From positions 78,440 through 142,439 of the forward strand of contig NZ_JAERMK010000016.1 of assembly GCF_016918015.1 (NCBI RefSeq): a stretch of 64,000 nt of DNA, written 5' to 3'. Each line of letters begins with the position of its first letter. Position 1 is the stretch's first letter. Under the pieces are notes generated by a model. The model was given only the letters and a program-made list of their open reading frames with translations, did no database searches and was not told where the DNA came from. Below, one piece after another: positions 58,488 through 64,000 of this stretch. The DNA is from Glycomyces sp. YM15 (GTDB taxonomy: Bacteria > Actinomycetota > Actinomycetes > Mycobacteriales > Micromonosporaceae). The position numbers and the translations under genes were made by a program.

Positions 58488-59083
58488 TGATGAAGGAAGC
58501 CATGCTTGATTTGCCGGGCCCGTTGAGCCGTCTTGCCGTCGACAACCAGGACCGCCTGCCGATCGCACTGGTTGCCGGGGACGACTCTGCTGCCACGGCC
58601 GCGCTGGCGCAGCATGTCACCGCGGCCGGCACGTGGGCGCTGCCGAGCGGGCGTCGCGCGTCCGCGCCCGTTTACGCCGTTCCCGGTGCCGCCGGGTGGC
58701 CGCTGATTGAGGGACCGCTCCAGGTTGCAGGCCCGCACTGGGAGTTTGAATGGGGTCGGCACTGGCTTCGAGCGCTCACCGCGGCACTGGGCGAAACGGT
58801 GCCGGAAGGCAGCGACCCGTACGACGTGCTCCGGGAGGCAGGGAAGACCCGGACGGGCGTGTTCGTCGCCTGCGGCCTGGAGGCGTTCATCGGCACTGCC
58901 AGCGACGAAGCCGTGGACACCATGATTCGGGTGCTGCTGCTCGACACGGCCGACCATCTCCGGGCGATCCCGGACCGGCCGTTCGGACTGCTGATCTTCA
59001 TCCGCCGCGACACCGTTCGTTGGGCTGTCCCGCAGAACAGCGCGCAACTGCTCAACCGCTACTGCGAATACGCTCTCGACTGA
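58487..59083 (+). CDS. Protein of unknown function coupled to the HAD gene
   Basis: A 198-residue protein whose ATG at 58487 overlaps the HAD stop by one base (TGATG). It contains 'RLPIALVAGDDSAATAALAQ', which resembles a P-loop entry without the GKT, and 'RVLLLDTADHLRAIPDRPFG' then 'LLIFIRRDTVRWAVPQNSAQ', resembling a Walker B strand region. It might be a degenerate NTPase, but this is a weak guess. Confidence 0.55.
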   Translation: MMKEAMLDLPGPLSRLAVDNQDRLPIALVAGDDSAATAALAQHVTAAGTWALPSGRRASAPVYAVPGAAGWPLIEGPLQVAGPHWEFEWGRHWLRALTAALGETVPEGSDPYDVLREAGKTRTGVFVACGLEAFIGTASDEAVDTMIRVLLLDTADHLRAIPDRPFGLLIFIRRDTVRWAVPQNSAQLLNRYCEYALD

Positions 59084-59127
59084 ACCCACTCACTGTCAGC
59101 GCACACCATCGACATCAAGGAGCCTTC

Positions 59128-59340
59128 ATGGATTACGAGTTCACGCCCGCTGAACAGGCCGCGATCGAAGCGGCTGCGGCCGATCACCTTTCAGCATTCT
59201 TTACCGACAATGACGCGCAAGACGTCGCGTACGGTATCGCGGCCGCGATCCGGCCGGCTCTCGTCACCGCCGCATTCGAAGCGCGAGCGAACGAGGTCGC
59301 TGACGCCCTGCCGACGCTGGACCAGCGGAACCGCACGTAG
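59128..59340 (+). CDS. Small helical protein
   Basis: A 70-residue protein from ATG 59128 after AAGGAGCCTTC. 'YEFTPAEQAAIEAAAADHLS' and 'IRPALVTAAFEARANEVADA' are helical. It directly precedes the ParA-like gene (37 bases) and might be its small partner, but no ParB or RHH signature is visible. Confidence 0.55.
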   Translation: MDYEFTPAEQAAIEAAAADHLSAFFTDNDAQDVAYGIAAAIRPALVTAAFEARANEVADALPTLDQRNRT

Positions 59341-59377
59341 TCCGGCAATCAAACCGCACACGAGCGAGAGGCCTTTC

Positions 59378-60328
59378 ATGTCCACACCCGCCACCTACAC
59401 GGCACGATGCGTCCTCCACAGCGCTTCCGGCGGCACTGGGCGTACCACCGCGGCCGTCATGCTGGCCCGTCACTTGGCCGGGCAGGGCCATCACGTGCTC
59501 CTGGTCGACCTTGACGTTCGTTCTCCGGGCGCGGCGATCATGCTCGGCTCAGGCGCTAGCTTGCCCCGTCACGGCGTCGTGGATGCGCTCGCCGCGCCCG
59601 ACGAGACTGCGTTCGCTCTCGACCTGGTCGCCTTGAGCTCGTATGCGCCTGAGGGCGCGCCTGGCGGCGTGTGGGTTGCTCCGGCTTGGGGAATCGCCGG
59701 GCCGAGGCTCGCTGCCGACGACCCTGATGAAGGGGCGCTCACGGCTCAGCTAGCAAACGCATTGAACGCGTGCGCGGCCGCGGTCGAGTCGGCCTCCGGG
59801 CGCTATCCGGACGTGATCCTCATGGACGTCCCAGCGGGCATCGACCCGATCGCTGATGCGGCGCTGACGGACCTGAGCGACTTCGCGTTCCTGTTCGCCC
59901 CGGACACTGGCGGCACTTGGGAGGTGTACCGGCACCTGTTCACGACCTGGCTCAGGTCGGGGCAAGCCCCGGTGATTCGTGAGCAGTTGCGTGTCGTGGC
60001 GGCCATGTCACGCGACCTCCGCGGTACAGCTCATGCGGTCGTCGCGGAGCAGTCGTGGGATGCCTTCAGCATCCTTTACGACGACGCACCAGCCCCGGTG
60101 ACCGGACAGCTCGCCCCTGACGTGTTCCATCCGCCGCTGCAGGATGAGGCCGCGCCGCACTACCCCCTGCCGGTCCTGTTCGTGCCGTCCATGTACAACA
60201 TCGACAGCACCAGCGCTGATGTTGCAGGCTGGCACGACCGCATCTTCATTCAAGCGGCATTCCGCGACTTCCTCCAAGTCGCGGCGCCGCTGGTAACTGC
60301 AGCGATCGAACCTGTGGCCGCTCGGTAG
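59378..60328 (+). CDS. ParA/MinD-family ATPase-like protein
   Basis: A 316-residue protein from ATG 59378 (GAGAGGCC upstream). The P-loop is 'CVLHSASGGTGRTTAAVMLA', i.e. GGTGRT, where the usual Lys of GK(S/T) is Arg and the ParA signature Lys is absent. 'HHVLLVDLDVRSPGAAIMLG' matches the switch I/Walker A' strand, and 'DVILMDVPAGIDPIADAALT' Walker B. Family members position plasmids or protein complexes. The Arg variant occurs in some actinobacterial relatives; ATPase activity is uncertain. Flanked on both sides by HAD paralogues. Confidence 0.72.
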   Translation: MSTPATYTARCVLHSASGGTGRTTAAVMLARHLAGQGHHVLLVDLDVRSPGAAIMLGSGASLPRHGVVDALAAPDETAFALDLVALSSYAPEGAPGGVWVAPAWGIAGPRLAADDPDEGALTAQLANALNACAAAVESASGRYPDVILMDVPAGIDPIADAALTDLSDFAFLFAPDTGGTWEVYRHLFTTWLRSGQAPVIREQLRVVAAMSRDLRGTAHAVVAEQSWDAFSILYDDAPAPVTGQLAPDVFHPPLQDEAAPHYPLPVLFVPSMYNIDSTSADVAGWHDRIFIQAAFRDFLQVAAPLVTAAIEPVAAR

Positions 60329-60384
60329 ACGGCCAGCCCGACGTTCCCGCTCCTGTTCCTCCGTCAGATGAAAGGCACGAACCC

Positions 60385-60987
60385 ATGGCCCCCGGCGACG
60401 ACTGGTACCCCTTGCCGACTCTCGAGGACGTCCTGAACGACGACAGCGGCCGTGTGGTCCTTGCGCTGGACTTCGACGGGGTGGTGAACAGCGACCGCCC
60501 GAAGTGGCCAGACAAGCCGCGGAAGAAACACGTGCGCACGTCTGTCGGCGAATATCTGATCACGTGGTCACCGGGCCTGCGAGACGAGCTGAAAGCGCTG
60601 GCGCAGCACCCGCGTGTGCAGATCGTGTGGCTCACGTCGTGGGGCCCCGAAATCGGCGCTGTCGAAGACCTCCTCGGACTGCCGGTGTTCCCGCGCGGCA
60701 TCGACACGCTGCTGCCGTCCGCTGCTGTGCCTGCGGTCAAGCATGCGGCGATCGCCGAGATTGCCGAGACAGGGCGACCGTACATCTGGTGCGACGACGA
60801 GGAAGCCGGAAACACCGACGAGGCGACCGAGTTCGGGCCGAGGCTTGAGATCCGACCCAAGTCGAAGTATGGCCTGACGCCGGGAGACCTCGAGCGCATG
60901 TGGGCCTTCGTTCACGCTGCTACTGCGGATCGCCACCTGACCGGCGAGCGTCAGGCAGGGAAGGATGAGGTTCATGAAACGTCTTGA
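60385..60987 (+). CDS. HAD-like phosphatase paralogue with intact DxD
   Basis: A 200-residue protein from ATG 60385. Motifs: 'VVLALDFDGVVNSDRPKW' (DxD), 'VQIVWLTSWGPEIGAVEDLL' (Thr/Ser), 'VKHAAIAEIAETGRPYIW' (Lys) and 'CDDEEAGNTDEA' (DD). It aligns throughout with the 57930-58487 protein, including 'P(K/Q)WP...R..VxTS.G' after motif I. Members resemble the HAD domain of RNA-repair multidomain proteins and may act on nucleic-acid termini. Its end overlaps the tandem Phd-like gene. Confidence 0.75.
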   Translation: MAPGDDWYPLPTLEDVLNDDSGRVVLALDFDGVVNSDRPKWPDKPRKKHVRTSVGEYLITWSPGLRDELKALAQHPRVQIVWLTSWGPEIGAVEDLLGLPVFPRGIDTLLPSAAVPAVKHAAIAEIAETGRPYIWCDDEEAGNTDEATEFGPRLEIRPKSKYGLTPGDLERMWAFVHAATADRHLTGERQAGKDEVHETS

Positions 60988-61498
60988 GATTCGCGACGTC
61001 GTCACCGACCTGACCGGTCTGATCGACCGTGTCCACTCGGGCGAGACATTCGTACTGACGAGCACGTACGCACGACGGGCGGTCGCAGTGATCGCGCCAG
61101 CTGACGAGCACACGCCGGGAAAGCGGGTCAACTTCTCGGCGATCGGCAAGGGGTTCGAGCGCCTCGTTGCCAACGCCGGGAGGGGCGAGAGCGTTGTGAT
61201 CGCTGTCCGGCGTAAGCCAATGGTGCGCCTGGAACCGCTGACGTGGACTGGCGACCAGCCTGAACCCGTCCGAGACCCTGTCATGTGGGCGCAGGTCATG
61301 AAGGCAGTTGACAAGCGGTTCAATGCGAGCCAGCGCCGCGACCTGTCGCCGGCGCAGGAAGAAGCGGCGCATCTCCTTGCGTCGAAGGTCGCCTACGGCA
61401 TGATCGCCGCGTGCGCCGCGTACGGGTTCGCTCCGAGAGACATGGAGTTCGATCCATGCGAGCACGCGCTGTGGATGGCGCTCGCTCGCGTCCGCTGA
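60974..61498 (+). CDS. Tandem Phd/YefM-like fold protein
   Basis: A 174-residue protein; ATG 60974 is chosen over 60965 for spacing from AAGG. Two successive Phd-like units are visible: 'LEIRDVVTDLTGLIDRVHSG' with ETFVLTSTYARRAVAVIAP, and 'VNFSAIGKGFERLVANAGRG' with ESVVIAVRRKPMVRLEPL. The C-terminal third is helical. Phd proteins bind operators as dimers; a covalent pair would be a single-chain version. It overlaps the HAD gene by 14 bases. No toxin gene is recognisable nearby. Confidence 0.5.
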   Translation: MKRLEIRDVVTDLTGLIDRVHSGETFVLTSTYARRAVAVIAPADEHTPGKRVNFSAIGKGFERLVANAGRGESVVIAVRRKPMVRLEPLTWTGDQPEPVRDPVMWAQVMKAVDKRFNASQRRDLSPAQEEAAHLLASKVAYGMIAACAAYGFAPRDMEFDPCEHALWMALARVR

Positions 61499-61593
61499 TC
61501 GGACATCCGGCGTTCCACGATCGGGTGAGCAAGACAAAAGGGAACCGCTCTCACACTGTCGCGAACATGTAACCCGGCGTACAGTGCGAGGGT

Positions 61594-62082
61594 ATGAACC
61601 CCACGATCATCACCCTCCTCATCCTTGCCGCCTACCTCACCGTCGCGACACTGGCATGGAGGCCGCTCACACGCCGCATCTATGAGGACGAGCGCCAGGA
61701 AAGCCTGCGGTTGAGTTGGAAGCGCGACGAATGGGATCCGGCTCGTGTACGTCGCAAGTCCGGTCTCGCCGCCGTGTTCCTGGTCCTCATCTGGCCGATC
61801 ACCGCTCTCACCTTTGGACTGTTGCTGGTCGTGCCACCGCTGTACCGCCGCATCATGGACAAGGCGACCTTTGGTATCGGCGACGCTGACCGTGAAAGCG
61901 ATCAGGACCCTGCCAGAGCCCTCGACGACCTCGATCCCGTCGACGCCGTGGTGATGGCGTGGACAATGCATGAAGGCTCCGCGCTCCGCCATGAGGTCAA
62001 CACGCGGGAGGTGGCGGACACCATGCCGGCGCTCGCTCGCGCGCTCGACCGGCTGACGCAGGAACGCCACGCCGACACCTGA
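61594..62082 (+). CDS. Two-helix membrane protein
   Basis: A 162-residue protein from ATG 61594 (GAGGGT upstream; TACAGT at 61580 may be a -10). Hydrophobic segments at about 4-22 ('IITLLILAAYLTVATLAW') and 58-82 ('LAAVFLVLIWPITALTFGLL') flank a basic cytoplasmic loop. The C-terminal half is acidic and soluble. Function unknown. Confidence 0.6.
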   Translation: MNPTIITLLILAAYLTVATLAWRPLTRRIYEDERQESLRLSWKRDEWDPARVRRKSGLAAVFLVLIWPITALTFGLLLVVPPLYRRIMDKATFGIGDADRESDQDPARALDDLDPVDAVVMAWTMHEGSALRHEVNTREVADTMPALARALDRLTQERHADT

Positions 62083-62176
62083 GCACCGTCTGGATCAGTC
62101 GTCATGACTTTGCCTGCGTAGGAGCCGAGCGCGGTCGCGCCGACGCCGCCCCGAGGCGCCGTGCCAGAATTTCGCC

Positions 62177-63181
62177 ATGAGCGACACGCACGAGACCGAT
62201 TCCTCCGAAGAAGGTGGAGGGGACGAGTTCGACGGCGACGCCGTGTCCGCAACCGCAGCAGACCTGGTCCGAACGATTGATTTCGCGACTCGGCTGAACC
62301 CGCTGTTGAACGCCGGGCGTGTCTACGAAGACATAGGTAAGCAGATCCGCTCCGTCGCGGACGCAGTCCAGCTTCCGAAGTTCGACCTACCCGACCTCAC
62401 GTGGATCAACCGCGGTATCGCGGACACGTTGGCCGAAGCTACTAAGCAAACTGAAACATGGGAGCGGATCAACACATCCGTTCGAGCACTGCAGGCGGTC
62501 ATTGCCCCTCAGTGGGATGGCTTCTTCGCCTCACTCGACCTGTGGCGCAAGAAGTTGTGGCCCGAGAATTGGGCCAACGTCAACAACCTGTCGATCGAAC
62601 TGGTTGAAACTATCTGTCTTGACGAAGGCATTCCGCTCATGTGGGTGCCGCGGCCAGACACCGTGCAAGCACTCGTGGACGCTCCGGACGGAGCTGCCCG
62701 CCGGCGCATCATCGGGCAGCGGTACCGCGGCATCATCGCCGACTGCAGCGCCATACTCGACGGGTTGGAGCACCAAAGCTTGCACCAGGCGCGGCAGTTC
62801 GCATACGACGCGATCCGCGCCCTTCGCGAGGGTCACACTGCTGCCGCACAAGCACTCGCCGCCAACCTCATCGACACGTTGTTGACGCAGCACCTGCACC
62901 CCACTGATCGCAAAAAGATCAAAGAGAACAAATTTCATCAGAGCGGCGAGCGTCTCGACCTCGATGACTACCAGTTCCACGCCGGGCTCACGTTCGCGCC
63001 GGTCTGGTGCGCCTACATGCACTACTTCCCTGACCGCGGCGACACGGTGCCGCACCGGTTTGCGCGGCACGCGTCCGCGCACACCGTCTCGACCCGCCAA
63101 TATTCGAAGGTCAACGCGGTGTTCGCTCTCATGGTCGTGGCATCGGTGTTGAAGTTCGTCGACGAGTACGCCAGCGGCTGA
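62177..63181 (+). CDS. Protein with HEPN-like RHxxxH motif, possible defence RNase
   Basis: A 334-residue protein from ATG 62177. An acidic start and helical N-half precede 'RIIGQRYRGIIADCSAILDG' and a C-terminal domain ending 'HRFARHASAHTVSTRQYSKV', 'NAVFALMVVASVLKFVDEY'. The R-H-x-x-x-H motif followed by a polar turn and a long hydrophobic helix is the layout of HEPN-fold RNases, which occur in abortive infection and toxin systems. I see no antitoxin nucleotidyltransferase beside it. The assignment rests on the motif and helix pattern alone. Confidence 0.5.
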   Translation: MSDTHETDSSEEGGGDEFDGDAVSATAADLVRTIDFATRLNPLLNAGRVYEDIGKQIRSVADAVQLPKFDLPDLTWINRGIADTLAEATKQTETWERINTSVRALQAVIAPQWDGFFASLDLWRKKLWPENWANVNNLSIELVETICLDEGIPLMWVPRPDTVQALVDAPDGAARRRIIGQRYRGIIADCSAILDGLEHQSLHQARQFAYDAIRALREGHTAAAQALAANLIDTLLTQHLHPTDRKKIKENKFHQSGERLDLDDYQFHAGLTFAPVWCAYMHYFPDRGDTVPHRFARHASAHTVSTRQYSKVNAVFALMVVASVLKFVDEYASG

Positions 63182-63246
63182 TAGAGCTGTGATGCCGCCG
63201 GTCGTGACGGTCGACCAAGCGGCTTCCGAGTGCGAAAATGGACGGC

Positions 63247-63891
63247 ATGACCCATCTCAGACCCTCCACAGTCCCTGATCCGGTCAGCCGCAGCCCCGAG
63301 CAGCGATACCTTGAGATGTCTTCAGACGCGCGAGCGGTCCGCGCGTTCAGCGACGGCACGAAAACGAGCCTGCTGCTCTCCCACACCGGCTCGCATTGGC
63401 ATGAGCGCATGCAGCCAGGTTTCGTGTTCACCGCGACGGTGCGCACCCGGTCGCAACCGTACTCGTGGAAGCTGTGGGCCACACTCGAGGTGGTGGCGGC
63501 CTGCGCCCACGAACGCATCAGCGACGTCCAGCGATGTTCGGGCGGACACGACCCGGCGGCGATCGAACCGGGCCGAGCCGGATGGTCCCGGATCAAGAAC
63601 CGGGCGCTCCTGTCGGCGCGCAAGGCCGGCGACCGGGACGCGACTGCGCGCCTGGCCCACGGCGGATGGTCGGTCGTCGACGTGGCCTTGGTCGACAGCG
63701 GCCGCGAACGCATCGTTCCCGTCGCGCAGCAGCGCCGTCGATACCGGAACGCCATCGAAGCTGAACTGGCCGAAGACAACCGGTACTACGAATGGTTGAA
63801 GCTCTCCGCTGCGCAAGCTGGCGAAAAGCGGGAGCCCTCATACGACGAACTCGTGTTCCGGGCTCGGTCGTCGGTTAGTTCTGCTTGTTGA
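63247..63891 (+). CDS. Accessory protein of the GHDPxAxxPGRxGW family, copy 2
   Basis: A 214-residue protein from ATG 63247 (ATG 63238 possible). It carries 'SLLLSHTGSHWHERMQPGFV', 'LEVVAACAHERISDVQRCSG', 'GHDPAAIEPGRAGWSRIKNR' and 'LAHGGWSVVDVALVD', in the same order and spacing as the 25088-25519 protein, plus a 60-residue helical C-terminus absent there. It follows the HEPN-like gene by 65 bases. Family unknown. Confidence 0.6.
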   Translation: MTHLRPSTVPDPVSRSPEQRYLEMSSDARAVRAFSDGTKTSLLLSHTGSHWHERMQPGFVFTATVRTRSQPYSWKLWATLEVVAACAHERISDVQRCSGGHDPAAIEPGRAGWSRIKNRALLSARKAGDRDATARLAHGGWSVVDVALVDSGRERIVPVAQQRRRYRNAIEAELAEDNRYYEWLKLSAAQAGEKREPSYDELVFRARSSVSSAC

Positions 63892-64000
63892 GCGTGTCCC
63901 AGTGTCACTCTGCCGTGGGGGTGTTGATGGTCGGATAAGACCATTTCTCGCCTTACCGTCAAGTGATGATCTTGCACTTTTTCTCCCGTTCGGGCTGGGA
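63892..64000. other. Window end, nothing recognised
   Basis: The last 109 bases after the final stop show no start codon with a ribosome site and no clear hairpin. A T-rich stretch (ACTTTTTCTCCC) near 63976-63988 may belong to a terminator or the next promoter. Confidence 0.3.

Noticed and set aside
1..64000. CRISPR arrays, rRNA, tRNA and conjugation (tra) genes
   Set aside because: No regularly spaced repeats with unique spacers, no RNA-gene signatures, and no FtsK/TraB-type translocase or relaxase were found.

Overview
The window is uniformly GC-rich, uses GTG and TTG starts freely, has many 4-base ATGA/GTGA gene overlaps, and carries an Lsr2 nucleoid protein, a Ku/ligase/primase set, Streptomyces-style helix-turn-helix/TPR regulators and secreted HNH nucleases. 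This points to an actinomycete, most likely a Streptomyces relative. There are no rRNA, tRNA, ribosomal or central-metabolism genes, and no CRISPR array. Small hypothetical genes, recombinases and transposon scars are frequent, so I infer a large plasmid, a plasmid-prophage or a chromosome-arm accessory region rather than core chromosome.

Region 1 (1-7.2 kb) looks like the early module of a phage or plasmid. A leftward operon encodes a PD-(D/E)XK exonuclease, a RecT-like annealase, several small proteins, a GIY-YIG protein and a replication-initiator-like protein cut by the window edge. It diverges from an XRE-type regulator across a 417-base control region with three strong inverted repeats. 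Region 2 (7.5-12.9 kb) is a rightward block of eight genes including a PP2C phosphatase and two adjacent endonuclease/exonuclease/phosphatase (EEP) paralogues. Region 3 (12.9-33.7 kb) is a mosaic: an ABC exporter, a TPR gene broken by a 77-bp tandem duplication, a beta-helix protein, an ASCH protein, a deoxyribosyltransferase-Nudix fusion, Lsr2, a cyclotransferase-like protein plus HAD pair, a GntR regulator, a permease/GNAT operon, GPP34, an XRE-TPR regulator and an APH-like kinase.

Region 4 (33.9-39.7 kb) holds the clearest mobile element. A secreted HNH nuclease gene is split by about 5 kb carrying two Tn554-type tyrosine recombinases and an SDR cargo gene. Region 5 (39.8-46.9 kb) is a repair neighbourhood: a multi-zinc-finger protein, a stand-alone ATP-dependent DNA ligase, Ku, an N-terminally shortened LigD-type polymerase and a CoiA-like nuclease. 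Region 6 (47-55 kb) is a scar zone: a GNAT-zinc finger-serine recombinase fusion, a Tn3-family remnant with a candidate terminal repeat, truncated TPR and DinB-like genes, a frameshifted Phd antitoxin, and small RHH and HicB-like proteins. Region 7 (55-64 kb) starts with a tyrosine recombinase divergent from a zinc-finger coiled-coil protein and continues as a long rightward series: two HAD paralogues flanking a ParA-like ATPase, a tandem Phd-like protein, a membrane protein and a protein with a HEPN-like RHxxxH motif.

Several families recur: PGxxC zinc fingers, HTH/TPR regulators, EEP, HAD, and an accessory family with a GHDPxAxxPGRxGW signature. The best candidates for undescribed biology are the PP2C-EEP-EEP block, the HAD-ParA-HAD block, the distributed NHEJ set and the recombinase fusion. 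All assignments were made by eye from sequence and motifs; no database search was possible.
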